Assembly (NCBI GenBank): GCA_003148945.1
Contig: QGGY01000012.1
Location: 62,001-126,000 of the forward strand
Direction: 5' to 3'
From: Murimonas intestini
GTDB taxonomy: Bacteria > Bacillota > Clostridia > Lachnospirales > Lachnospiraceae
DNA length: 64,000 nucleotides
The first letter of the stretch is position 1. Every line of letters starts with the position of its first letter. Shown here one piece after another: positions 51,534 through 59,755 of this stretch. The notes under the pieces were generated by a model. That model did not search any database. It was given only the letters and a program-made list of their open reading frames with translations, and was not told the DNA's origin. A program made the position numbers and the translations under genes.

Positions 51534-52898
51534 CTACTGGTTCTGTGCGATATTGTCCTCAACCTGTTTCTGAGCCTGGTTCAGTCCTTCCTCAAGGTCA
51601 ATATTCCCAAACAGGATATCTCCAAATACTTTGTTAATGGCATCATCTGCATAACCAGTGTATTTATAGTTCTTAAACTGGATAGATTCTTCAATTTCAG
51701 GTGTGGACACAAAGAAATGCTGGTTCATCTCTTTATACTCTGCCTCGTCATCAGCAGCGCTGCTGGCCGGAACCTGTCCTGACCTGGCCCACTCCAGGGT
51801 ATTCTGGCGCACATATTCCAGAAATTGTGCAATTGTTTTTTCCTTCTCATCGCTTCTGGCATCATTCTTCAGCATTACGAACTGGTTTGAGTTAGCGAAG
51901 TTGTAGAATGTATCTGTGTTGTAGCAGATTGAATTTGTAATTCCCCAATTCAGTCCTTCAATAGCATTTAAAGCATTTGCATCCCACACTCCGTCAGGAC
52001 AGAAGATAGCTTCCCCTGCCATAAAGAGCTGAAGGTTATCTTCTCCTTCGTCACTGCAGCCGCCCAGGTCAACGATCTCTTTTAAAGTCTGCATAGCCTT
52101 TGCAAATTCCGGCCCATTGATGTTCGGTGTCGTCTCATCCTTGAACAATTCTGCACCCTCCTGCTTTGCCAGGGAAAGCGCCTGCTCATATCCGAAGAAG
52201 GATACCGGGATAGTCACGATCCCGTCCTCTGCTGCCTTTGGTATGATCTCCTTAATCTCATCGATCGTAATCAGGTTGTCATCCAGTACTCCCGGAGCAT
52301 ACTGTTCAACAAGATCTTTATTATATGCCACGCCAATCACACCCATGTCCAGAGGCACAGCGTACTGTTCTCCGTCAAATGTGCCTGTATCCCACACAGC
52401 CGCCTTGTAGTTCTCTTTTTTGATCTCAGGTGCGGCGTCCAGCACCGGCTTCATGGATTCCAGCAGCCCCTGGGCATAAAACATGGGGATTCTGGCCACA
52501 TCCACGATGGTAAGGTCAGGAATTCCTTTTCCTGAATTTACTACTGTCGGGATCTTTGTATAAAGGTCACCTGAAGCCATTGTCACATTCTTAATTCGGT
52601 ATTTAGGGTTTGTTGCATTGAAGCCTTCAACCATAGCCTTCATATTATCGCCGTCAGGCCCTGTAAAGAAGTTCCAGAATTCTATCTCGTTTTCAGAGGT
52701 GCCTTCATCAGATGCATCATCGCCGCTTTTAACAACGCCATCCTGTACATCTGCATTTACCTTTTCTGCTGTTTCTTTAACTGCAGCCGTTTTTGCGCTT
52801 TCCGCATCAGCGCTGTTGCCGCAGCCTGCAAATGTCCCCGCCATAAGTGCTGCTGTCAGACAAAGAGATAATCCTATTTTTCCGTTTTTCTTAATCAT
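51534..52898 (-). CDS. Sugar-binding lipoprotein of the GH116 locus ABC importer
   Basis: A family 1 solute-binding protein of 454 residues. The signal peptide KIGLSLCLTAALMAGTFAGC has a proper lipobox with the lipid-modified Cys at about 26. An Ala/Glu/Lys/Asp-rich linker follows, and the binding domain starts at EIEFWNFFTGPDGDNMKAMVEGFNATNP. The combination WNFFTGPDG plus PVSFFGYEQA is typical of oligosaccharide-type binding proteins. It is the first gene of the operon, about 130 bp downstream of a near-consensus promoter. The ligand is unknown. Confidence 0.9.
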   Translation of the reverse strand: MIKKNGKIGLSLCLTAALMAGTFAGCGNSADAESAKTAAVKETAEKVNADVQDGVVKSGDDASDEGTSENEIEFWNFFTGPDGDNMKAMVEGFNATNPKYRIKNVTMASGDLYTKIPTVVNSGKGIPDLTIVDVARIPMFYAQGLLESMKPVLDAAPEIKKENYKAAVWDTGTFDGEQYAVPLDMGVIGVAYNKDLVEQYAPGVLDDNLITIDEIKEIIPKAAEDGIVTIPVSFFGYEQALSLAKQEGAELFKDETTPNINGPEFAKAMQTLKEIVDLGGCSDEGEDNLQLFMAGEAIFCPDGVWDANALNAIEGLNWGITNSICYNTDTFYNFANSNQFVMLKNDARSDEKEKTIAQFLEYVRQNTLEWARSGQVPASSAADDEAEYKEMNQHFFVSTPEIEESIQFKNYKYTGYADDAINKVFGDILFGNIDLEEGLNQAQKQVEDNIAQNQ

Positions 52899-53031
52899 AA
52901 TCTTGAAGTCCTCCTTTTAATTAATGTTTTTGTTAACATTTCAAGAAACTGCAGTTTCCAATAAGACGAAAAATAACCAATATTTGGTACTTTTTCAATT
53001 GCTTTTTGTGCAATCCGTCATCTTTAAGCAT

Positions 53032-53060
53032 ATAGTATATCACTTCATGTTGTTTGTCAA
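53032..53060 (-). promoter_or_regulatory. Promoter of the GH116/ABC operon
   Basis: On the minus strand TTGACA (53055-53060), a 17-nt spacer and TACTAT (53032-53037). The consensus -35 suggests a strong promoter if not repressed. Confidence 0.65.
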
Positions 53061-53068
53061 TACACAAA

Positions 53069-53084
53069 TTAATAATATTATTAA
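53069..53084. promoter_or_regulatory. Perfect 16-bp palindrome, candidate operator
   Basis: TTAATAATATTATTAA, a perfect palindrome 8 bp upstream of the -35 of the GH116 operon and about 145 bp from the divergent regulator promoter. It is a plausible ArsR-type dimer site. The whole 52899-53291 gap is very A/T-rich and otherwise holds only the two promoters. Confidence 0.45.
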
Positions 53085-53228
53085 CGTTTAACTTTTGAAT
53101 TAACAGTGCATGTTGTCAGCATCTATTGTGTTTATATTTAAATATTAATTTTATTTATTCTACAAACTATTCCTTAATTTTGTTTATTTCTTATTATTTT
53201 CTCTCTTTTTTCAATCAGCACAATTCAC

Positions 53229-53256
53229 TTTACAATTAACCTTATTATGTTATACT
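53229..53256 (+). promoter_or_regulatory. Promoter of the ArsR-type regulator gene
   Basis: TTTACA (53229-53234), a 16-nt spacer and TATACT (53251-53256), 35 bp before the start codon. Confidence 0.65.
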
Positions 53257-53291
53257 GAATTAAATAAAATGTGTTTTACAAGGAGGTTTAT

Positions 53292-54197
53292 ATGCAGCTT
53301 GACATTTCCTCGAATAGTTTACCTATTTATGAAGCATTAGCAAGCAGTGTCCGTCTGGAGCTGCTGCGTCTGATATCTGCCGGGGATTACAGCATCACCG
53401 AGCTCTCCAAAAAGCTGAACCTGAGCAAAGCCATTATCACAAAGCATATACAGAAGCTGGAGGCGGCGAGGCTTATAACAAGCAAAAAAATACCCGGAAA
53501 GTCAGGTGTCAAAAAAATACCTCACCTGGCAGTTGATACTATTGAAATAACATTCCCCACACAGATATACCATTCTTTCTCCATGTACACTACTTCTATC
53601 CAGCTGGGCCACTATACCAATTTCGAGGTGGTCCCCACCTGCGGGCTGGCTACCGCAGAAAATATTGTAGGAAAACTGGATGACCCGCTTTCCTTTGTGG
53701 AGCCTTCCAGGGTCAACGCCTCCCTTCTCTGGTTTTCAGAAGGGTATGTGGAGTACAAGATACCAAACAACCTGGCTCCCGACCAGAATCCTGAAATGCT
53801 GGAATTCGTTATGGAGATCGCCTCCGAATTCCCCTACTCCAACAATGTGTGGCCAAGTGATATCTCCTTTTTTATCAACAATATACCCATTGGCACCTGG
53901 ACCTGCCCCGGCAACTTTTCTGATGCAAGAGGCTTCTACACACCCTCGTGGTGGGATGACAACCTGAGCCAGTACGGCCTGCTCAAGCATCTGCGGATAA
54001 GCCACACCAATTGTGCTATTGACGGCGAAAAGCTCTCGGACGTAAATCTGAAAGATCTGAACATAAAAGACCATCAGTTCATTGACTTCAGAATAGCTGT
54101 CCTGCCTGGTGCAGCCAACAAAGGGGGGCTGACTCTTTTTGGGAAAGACTTTGGCAACCACCCCCAGGACATTATAGCTAATCTGTATTTTTCGTAG
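53292..54197 (+). CDS. ArsR-type winged-helix regulator with large unknown C-terminal domain
   Basis: A 301-residue protein. The N-terminal winged helix (about 5-75) reads LPIYEALASSVRLELLRLI and ITELSKKLNLSKAIITKHIQKLEAARLI, typical of ArsR. No metal-binding Cys motif is present. The remaining 220 residues are rich in aromatic residues and predicted strands (ASLLWFSEGYVEYKIPNN, SDISFFINNIPIGTWTCPGNF, GFYTPSWWDDN) and resemble no ligand domain I can name; a sugar-binding beta-sandwich is possible. AAGGAGG precedes ATG 53292. Divergent orientation from the GH116/ABC operon suggests it is its regulator. Confidence 0.8.
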   Translation: MQLDISSNSLPIYEALASSVRLELLRLISAGDYSITELSKKLNLSKAIITKHIQKLEAARLITSKKIPGKSGVKKIPHLAVDTIEITFPTQIYHSFSMYTTSIQLGHYTNFEVVPTCGLATAENIVGKLDDPLSFVEPSRVNASLLWFSEGYVEYKIPNNLAPDQNPEMLEFVMEIASEFPYSNNVWPSDISFFINNIPIGTWTCPGNFSDARGFYTPSWWDDNLSQYGLLKHLRISHTNCAIDGEKLSDVNLKDLNIKDHQFIDFRIAVLPGAANKGGLTLFGKDFGNHPQDIIANLYFS

Positions 54198-54220
54198 CCG
54201 GCCCGCAATCATTTTTATCT

Positions 54221-54248
54221 TTGCTTTTTGTCCATCCTCTGCTATAAT
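54221..54248 (+). promoter_or_regulatory. Promoter of the TSCPD gene
   Basis: TTGCTT (54221-54226), a 16-nt spacer and a perfect TATAAT (54243-54248), about 40 bp before the gene. Confidence 0.65.
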
Positions 54249-54286
54249 CTTTCTTAGCAATATAATACAGAAAGGAAGCGTGACAT

Positions 54287-54544
54287 ATGAGATACAAAAC
54301 ACATGGTGTCTGTTCTTCAGAAATCAACTTCGAACTGGAAGATGACAAGATCAAAAAAGTAGAGTTTGTAGGCGGCTGCTCCGGCAATACGCAGGGTGTA
54401 GCCAGGCTTGTTGAAGGGATGAAAACAGAGGAGGCTATTGCCAGACTGGAAGGTATCCGCTGCGGGAGAAGGCCCACATCCTGTCCTGACCAGCTTGCAA
54501 AAGCTTTAAAAGAGGCCATCAGCAGTTCTGGTAACCAGCAGTAA
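54287..54544 (+). CDS. TSCPD domain-containing protein (TIGR03905 type)
   Basis: An 85-residue protein matching the stand-alone TSCPD family. GVCSSEINFELEDDKIKKVEFVGGCSGNTQGVARLVEGM holds two conserved Cys, and GIRCGRRPTSCPDQLAKALKEAI carries the TSCPD motif itself. The same domain occurs at the C-terminus of B12-dependent ribonucleotide reductases; the free protein has no established role, and its Cys set suggests metal binding. It is followed 79 bp later by the transglutaminase-like lipoprotein gene. Confidence 0.9.
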   Translation: MRYKTHGVCSSEINFELEDDKIKKVEFVGGCSGNTQGVARLVEGMKTEEAIARLEGIRCGRRPTSCPDQLAKALKEAISSSGNQQ

Positions 54545-54623
54545 CAAAGAGGAGGTCCTTATCCCTTATTCACAGAGACAGGACGATCACATGTCATTAC
54601 AAAGGCACAGGAGGTATGCAAAA

Positions 54624-55589
54624 ATGGATTTTAAAAAACTTCATATTTTTGCACGGGTTCTTCTGTGCCTTTTCTCATTTACTCTTCTGGCCGGCTGCGG
54701 AAGCCCGCCGGGGGAGACTGGCCTATATGAGAAAAAAACATCAGAAGCGGCTGGCAGCGCCGGGGATAAGGGCAGCTGGGACAGCACACCAAAGGTGCTC
54801 ACCCCCACTGCTGACGGCCTCGTTACATATGGAAACGAGGCTGCCTTAATAGATGCTTCCCACACTCAGGACGGCTATATCATGGCCACCTACCTGGGCT
54901 CCTCTTCCAAGGTAAAGCTCCAGATCAAGGGGCCTGACGGCGTCACATATACATACGACATGAAACAGGGAGGATATGATACCTTTCCTCTCAGCGCAGG
55001 AGACGGTTCTTACGACATTGGAGTATATGAAAATATAGCAGGTGATAAATACTCCACTGCTTTCTTCCAGACTATAGATGTTCAGCTGAAGGATGAATTT
55101 ACCCCCTTCCTGTACCCAAACCAGTTTGTCAATTATAATAAAGACACTGAGGCCGTCGCCCTCGCCCAGGAGCTTTCAGCCGGCGCCGGCAGCGGTCTGG
55201 ATGTGGTTACTAATATCTATCATTATGTAATTGATAATATAAGTTATGATGATGAGAAGGCGGTGGATCCGCCCACTGGTTATCTGCCTGATCTGGATGA
55301 AACTCTGGACACGAAAAAGGGGATCTGTTTTGACTATGCCTCACTCATGACATGCATGCTCCGTTCCCAAGGAATACCCACGAAGCTTCAGATCGGTTTC
55401 TCCGGAGAGATCAAGCACGCCTGGATCAGCACCTACTTAGAGGAGACAGGATGGGTGGACAATATCATAGAATTTGACGGCAGGGACTGGGAGCTGATGG
55501 ATCCTACCTTCGCCGCCAATACAGATGCCGCTCAGCTGAAAAAATATATTGGTGATGGAAGCAATTATACACTGCAATATTCCAGATAA
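54624..55589 (+). CDS. Transglutaminase-like lipoprotein
   Basis: A surface lipoprotein of 321 residues. MDFKKLHIFARVLLCLFSF leads into the lipobox LLAGC. An N-terminal beta region (about 50-150) is followed by the transglutaminase-like core with the full triad: Cys235 in KKGICFDYASLMTCML, His265 in IKHAWISTYL and Asp293 in WELMDPTF. Bacterial members act as cysteine proteases, amidases or cross-linkers. GGAGG sits 9 nt before ATG 54624; a longer reading to 54591 lacks a site. It lies 18 bp before the PilC-like gene and so appears to belong to the pilus-like operon. Confidence 0.85.
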   Translation: MDFKKLHIFARVLLCLFSFTLLAGCGSPPGETGLYEKKTSEAAGSAGDKGSWDSTPKVLTPTADGLVTYGNEAALIDASHTQDGYIMATYLGSSSKVKLQIKGPDGVTYTYDMKQGGYDTFPLSAGDGSYDIGVYENIAGDKYSTAFFQTIDVQLKDEFTPFLYPNQFVNYNKDTEAVALAQELSAGAGSGLDVVTNIYHYVIDNISYDDEKAVDPPTGYLPDLDETLDTKKGICFDYASLMTCMLRSQGIPTKLQIGFSGEIKHAWISTYLEETGWVDNIIEFDGRDWELMDPTFAANTDAAQLKKYIGDGSNYTLQYSR

Positions 55590-55607
55590 CAGTAGAAAGG
55601 AGTCCAT

Positions 55608-56669
55608 ATGGCAAGCAATGAGAAGATAAAAATGCTGTCCAACACAGAGTTGTCCGCTTTTTGTGACCAGATGGCCATGATCCTGCGCTCCGGCATCTCT
55701 GCCGCAGAGGGGATCACTATTTTAAAGGAGGACGCCGCCACCCCTGAAGCAGCCGGCATTTTCGGTATGATAGAGACTGAGTTAGAGGAGACAGGACAGC
55801 TGCACCTGGCTATAAAGGCGGCCAAAGTATTTCCCAAATACCTGCTGGATATGGCCGAGATCGGTGAATCCTCCGGAAAGCTGGATGAGGTCATGGCCTC
55901 ACTGGCAAAGTACTATGAGCGTGAGGAAAATATTACAAAGGGAATCAAAAATGCCGTGACATACCCCTTTGTCATGATCGCCATGATGGTTGTCATTATT
56001 TTGATCCTTATCATAAAGGTCATGCCGATCTTTAATCAGGTATTCATACAATTGGGCAGCGAAATGACGGGCTTTTCCCGGGGTGTCTTAAATCTGGGCT
56101 CTGTCCTCAGCCGTTATTCTGTGGTATTCATAGCTGTTCTCGCCGTGCTGGCAGGGCTTCTCATATACTGCATAAAGTCCCGGAGGGGCCGTGCTTCTTT
56201 CCGTGCCCTTGCAGCCAGGCTGCCGTTCACCAGAAAACTGTTTGCCAGCATCGCCTCAGGCAGATTTGCCAGCGGTATGGCCCTCACTCTTTCCAGCGGG
56301 CTTGACATGGATGAGAGCCTTGCCATGACTGCCAGGCTTGTGGATAATCCTGTTATGGAAGAAAAAATCCGCAGATGCCAGCAGCTCATAGCTGAGGGGA
56401 CAAATTTTTCAGATGCCCTTCTCAAATCAGATATCTTTACAGGGATCTATTCAAAAATGGTATCTGTGGGCTTTAAGACAGGGTCGGCTGATGAGATCAT
56501 GCAGAAGGTGGCGGACCAGTATGAAGCAGAGGTGGACGGAAGGATCGACCACCTGATAGGTATACTGGAGCCGTCTCTCGTAGCTGTCCTGTCCATACTT
56601 GTAGGCATGATCCTGCTGTCAGTCATGCTCCCTCTTCTGGGGATCATGTCAGGCATCAGCGCATTTTAA
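55608..56669 (+). CDS. Type II secretion / type IV pilus inner-membrane platform protein (PilC/GspF-like)
   Basis: A 353-residue membrane protein. Two T2SSF domains are seen: about 10-130 (LSAFCDQMAMILRSGISAAEGITIL, YLLDMAEIGESSGKLDEVMASLAKYYERE) and about 200-320 (FASIASGRFASGMALTLSSGLDMDESL, VGFKTGSADEIMQKVADQYEAE). Transmembrane helices lie near 120-145, 165-185 and at the C-terminus (LVAVLSILVGMILLSVMLPLLGIMSGIS). It is shorter than typical PilC (about 400) because the N-terminal part is reduced. It would form the platform on which the PilT ATPase encoded downstream acts. Confidence 0.9.
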   Translation: MASNEKIKMLSNTELSAFCDQMAMILRSGISAAEGITILKEDAATPEAAGIFGMIETELEETGQLHLAIKAAKVFPKYLLDMAEIGESSGKLDEVMASLAKYYEREENITKGIKNAVTYPFVMIAMMVVIILILIIKVMPIFNQVFIQLGSEMTGFSRGVLNLGSVLSRYSVVFIAVLAVLAGLLIYCIKSRRGRASFRALAARLPFTRKLFASIASGRFASGMALTLSSGLDMDESLAMTARLVDNPVMEEKIRRCQQLIAEGTNFSDALLKSDIFTGIYSKMVSVGFKTGSADEIMQKVADQYEAEVDGRIDHLIGILEPSLVAVLSILVGMILLSVMLPLLGIMSGISAF

Positions 56670-56683
56670 AGAGGTGATTCTAT

Positions 56684-57016
56684 ATGAACCGTTTCAGCCA
56701 CAAACATTCAGGGAGGTCCCCGTTAAAAGGGCTGCTCATACCGCTCTGTTCTTTTATTGCCGCCATGGCGGCGCTTCTCTACGGGCTTTCTTCCATCTCT
56801 GACGTGACCGCATCAGAGCAGAAAAAAAGTCTTGAAGCAGCTCTTAGCAGAAGCATAATGGACTGCTATTCCACTGAAGGGGCTTATCCTGAAAATCTTG
56901 ATTACATAGAAGAGCACTACCCTCTTTATTATGATAAAGACAGATTTTATATCAGCTATCAGCCAATCGGTTCTAACATCATGCCCGTTGTGACTGTCAT
57001 TGATAAAAAACCTTAG
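56684..57016 (+). CDS. Small pilus-operon protein with N-terminal membrane helix
   Basis: The 110-residue protein has a basic N-terminus, one hydrophobic helix (about 17-37, LLIPLCSFIAAMAALLYGL) and a C-terminal soluble part with SIMDCYSTEGAYPENLDYIEEHYPLYYD. This resembles the GxYP loop of GspG-like pseudopilins (as in CYSTEGAYP). A Gly at 16 precedes the helix but Glu at +5 is missing, so processing by a standard prepilin peptidase is uncertain. It sits between pilC-like and the next small gene; the stop codon overlaps the ribosome site that follows. Confidence 0.65.
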   Translation: MNRFSHKHSGRSPLKGLLIPLCSFIAAMAALLYGLSSISDVTASEQKKSLEAALSRSIMDCYSTEGAYPENLDYIEEHYPLYYDKDRFYISYQPIGSNIMPVVTVIDKKP

Positions 57017-57025
57017 GAGGCGCCT

Positions 57026-57553
57026 ATGAGATTTACAGGTAAAAGAGAACATGTTGTTGATTTCATATTTACGCTGGCGCTTTTCTGTGTTTTTGCCGCC
57101 TCTTCGGTACTGGTGACGGTAATCGGCGCGGGCGTATACAAATCAGTGACCTCACATATGCAGATAAATAATACATCCAGAACCTCTCTGGCCTATATAT
57201 CCGAGAAAATACGCCAGAATGATGTGGCTTCATCAGTGTCCGCCCAGGAGATAGAAGGACATACCGCCCTTGTCCTGTCTGAATACTATGACGGGACAGA
57301 ATACGCCACTTATATCTATGAGGACGAAGGTCAGTTAAAGGAGCTTTTTCAGAAAGCTTCCTCAACCCCTGCTCTCGCAGCCGGACAGCCGATCATGGAA
57401 GTCTCAGACTTTGAAGCCGTGCAGCTGAAGGACCGCCTGTACAGATTTACTGTAGAAGATACGGACGGCGGGAGGTTCTCAGTGGATGTATGCCAAAAAA
57501 GCGTCTCAAAGAATGATTCTGCTGACGCCAAAGGAGGCACGGATGAAAAATAA
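57026..57553 (+). CDS. Pilus-operon membrane protein (DUF4860-like)
   Basis: The 175-residue protein has one N-terminal membrane helix (about 13-33, FIFTLALFCVFAASSVLVTV) and an extracellular-type domain with LAYISEKIRQNDVASSVS and TALVLSEYYDGTEYATYIYEDEG. This matches the DUF4860 group found in Clostridia beside pilT genes. The helix-then-globular layout is pilin-like but no prepilin cleavage motif is evident. Its stop overlaps the start of the next gene by 11 bp, so the two are translationally coupled. Confidence 0.7.
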   Translation: MRFTGKREHVVDFIFTLALFCVFAASSVLVTVIGAGVYKSVTSHMQINNTSRTSLAYISEKIRQNDVASSVSAQEIEGHTALVLSEYYDGTEYATYIYEDEGQLKELFQKASSTPALAAGQPIMEVSDFEAVQLKDRLYRFTVEDTDGGRFSVDVCQKSVSKNDSADAKGGTDEK

Positions 57554-58031
57554 CTCCCGATCCACACATTCAAAGTCTGGTCTTTTTTTAATGGAACTGA
57601 TTCTTGTGATCCTGTTTTTTTCTATTGCAGGAGCGATCTGCATCCAGATATTTGTGAAGGCTCATCTTCTGAGCCGTTCTGCCTCAAAGCTTAACAGAGC
57701 TGTTGCCCTGGCACAGAGTGCAGCCGCAGGCCTGGAGGCCGGAAACGGTTCTCTTGAGGACCTGGCTCTGCAGTTTCCTGAGGGTATCCTGGATACGGAT
57801 ACAGATGACAGCCTCTCACATTTTACAGTTTATTATGATGACGCCTGGAAGCCCTGCGGCAAAGCCAGCGCGGTATATTCCCTGAATGTCCTGGCGCCGC
57901 GCATTGCAGCTCCGGGTACATTAAACGGGGAATCTGTCGTTATATCCCGCCTTGGCTCCCAGAACAGTGAAATCTACCGGCTGGCGTTTAACATCTATAC
58001 TCCGGCAGCTGCGAAAGGGGGCGAAGGCTGA
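57543..58031 (+). CDS. Type IV prepilin-like protein
   Basis: The 162-residue protein has the clearest prepilin signal of the operon. The basic leader ending KSG is followed by LFLMELILVILFFSIAGA, giving a Gly/Leu cleavage site with Glu at +5, the hallmark of class A prepilins and pseudopilins. The rest of the N-terminal helix runs to about residue 40 and a globular domain follows. Translation starts inside the end of the preceding gene, and its stop overlaps the next start. No prepilin peptidase gene is in the window. Confidence 0.75.
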   Translation: MKNNSRSTHSKSGLFLMELILVILFFSIAGAICIQIFVKAHLLSRSASKLNRAVALAQSAAAGLEAGNGSLEDLALQFPEGILDTDTDDSLSHFTVYYDDAWKPCGKASAVYSLNVLAPRIAAPGTLNGESVVISRLGSQNSEIYRLAFNIYTPAAAKGGEG

Positions 58032-58525
58032 TGGACAAGAAAAAACATTTTTCCATGAATGTAGGGATATCCTGGATCCTGGTAATATTTATACTGCTCT
58101 GTCTCGTTACCTTTGGAGTGCTCTCCATGGTAAGCGCCAATTCTGATTACCAGATGAGCAAAAAGACCGCAGACAGGATTACAGCCTTTTATGAAGCCAG
58201 CAGCCGGGCCCAGGATGTTTTAAAACAGATAGACCAGGAGCTGGCAGCTTCTTTTTCAGACGGCAGCTTTCCCCAGTCCGCTCTGGCCAAACTCGCTAAA
58301 GATCAGGAGCTGGCAGACAGCCACTCCCTTTCTGTCTCTGAGGAGAATACTATCTCCTTTTCAGAGACTCTCTCCGACACCCAGGCGCTGAGTGTTTCTC
58401 TTGAGACCGTACAGGCTCCTGCACAAGGCGAACAGCTTTACAGGATCACCTGCTGGCAGGTAGTCTCTACTGTAGAGTGGGATTATGAGGACACCGGAGA
58501 ATTATTTAACGGAACCCTTGAATAA
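58031..58525 (+). CDS. Small pilus-operon membrane protein
   Basis: The 164-residue protein has a cytoplasmic basic start and one membrane helix (about 13-35, SWILVIFILLCLVTFGVLSMV). SDYQMSKKTADRITAFYEASSRAQDVLKQIDQELA, a helical stretch, follows, and then a beta-rich C-terminus. The layout is that of PilX/GspK-like minor pilin components, which often lack Glu+5; it is absent here. Its ATG overlaps the stop of the prepilin gene and it ends 18 bp before pilT, so it belongs to the same operon. Confidence 0.65.
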   Translation: MDKKKHFSMNVGISWILVIFILLCLVTFGVLSMVSANSDYQMSKKTADRITAFYEASSRAQDVLKQIDQELAASFSDGSFPQSALAKLAKDQELADSHSLSVSEENTISFSETLSDTQALSVSLETVQAPAQGEQLYRITCWQVVSTVEWDYEDTGELFNGTLE

Positions 58526-58543
58526 AAATGATTGGAGGATATT

Positions 58544-59608
58544 ATGGACATCACTGAAATGCTTAGAAAGGCCCAGGAATCAGGTGCTTCTGATATCTTT
58601 ATTATAGCGGGCCTGCCTCTTTCCTATAAAGTAAACGGAGTCTTAAAGGAACTCTCTGAAACAAACCTTCTGCCCGCTGACACGCAGGATATCATAGAAC
58701 AGATCTATGTACTGGCCGGAAACAGAGACATCTCTCATTTTGAAGAGCATGGGGATGATGATTTCTCCTTTGCTGTTCCCGGAATGTCCCGTTTCCGGGT
58801 CAGTACTTATAAACAGAGGGGCTCCATGGCGGCTGTAGTGCGTGTCATCGCATTCTCTCTTCCCCACCCATATGAACTGGGCATTTCAGAAAATATCATC
58901 CGGCTGGTGGACGCCAATAAGGGGCTTATTCTTGTGACCGGTCCCGCCGGCAGCGGTAAATCCACTACCCTGGCATGTATGGTGGATCATATCAACAGCA
59001 CAAGAGAGAATCACATCATCACTCTGGAGGACCCGCTTGAATTCCTTCACAAGCACAAGAAAAGCATCGTGAGCCAGAGGGAGATCTCTACCGATACAGA
59101 CAGCTACATCGTGGCACTGCGGGCAGCACTGCGCCAGAGTCCCGATGTGATCCTCTTAGGTGAGATGCGTGATTACGAGACAATACAGACTGCCATGACG
59201 GCGGCTGAGACAGGCCATCTTGTTTTATCCAGCCTCCACACCATAGGCGCAGCCAACACCATAGACCGTATCATTGACGTGTTCCCGCCCAACCAGCAGC
59301 GGCAGATAACCGTCCAGCTGGCCATGGTCCTGAATGCCGTAGTCTCCCAGCAGCTCGTTCCGGCCACAGACGGCACCCTCATACCCGCTTTTGAGGTGAT
59401 GACTCTGACACCTGCTATCAGAAACATGATAAGAGACGGTAAGCTTCATCAGATAGACGGGGTTATCTATTCATCTGCAAGCGCCGATATGATCGCAATG
59501 GATACCAGCCTGCTTAACCTTGTCCGCCAAAACCGCATAACGAAGCTGACTGCAGTCAAGTATGCTTCAAATCCGGAGATGCTGGAAAAGAAGCTTAAGA
59601 TGATTTAG
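58544..59608 (+). CDS. pilT: Type IV pilus twitching ATPase PilT
   Basis: A 354-residue hexameric ATPase. The N-terminal PAS-like region (LRKAQESGASDIFIIAGLPLSYKVNG) matches PilT. Walker A GPAGSGKST is at residues 133-141, the Asp box ITLEDPLEFLH follows, Walker B is DVILLGEMRDYETIQTAM, and the His box is TGHLVLSSLHT. AIRNMIRDGKLHQI near 290 is close to the AIRNLIRE motif that defines retraction ATPases. GGAGG precedes ATG 58544. It is the only motor ATPase in this operon; no PilB is present in the window. Confidence 0.93.
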   Translation: MDITEMLRKAQESGASDIFIIAGLPLSYKVNGVLKELSETNLLPADTQDIIEQIYVLAGNRDISHFEEHGDDDFSFAVPGMSRFRVSTYKQRGSMAAVVRVIAFSLPHPYELGISENIIRLVDANKGLILVTGPAGSGKSTTLACMVDHINSTRENHIITLEDPLEFLHKHKKSIVSQREISTDTDSYIVALRAALRQSPDVILLGEMRDYETIQTAMTAAETGHLVLSSLHTIGAANTIDRIIDVFPPNQQRQITVQLAMVLNAVVSQQLVPATDGTLIPAFEVMTLTPAIRNMIRDGKLHQIDGVIYSSASADMIAMDTSLLNLVRQNRITKLTAVKYASNPEMLEKKLKMI

Positions 59609-59646
59609 AATGTAAATGTTACTGAACAATTACCTTAATGTTTTAT

Positions 59647-59675
59647 TTTACAACAAGAATGCCCTATGCTATAAT
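59647..59675 (+). promoter_or_regulatory. Promoter of the NSS transporter gene
   Basis: TTTACA (59647-59652), a 17-nt spacer and a perfect TATAAT (59670-59675), giving a leader of about 75 nt. The transporter is thus independent of the pilus operon. Confidence 0.78.
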
Positions 59676-59755
59676 AGGAATACTATGCGCAGCAAATGTA
59701 TGTGCACCACATACAAGTGTGCAAAAAAAGCGAAGCAAACGGGAGAAAAACACAA

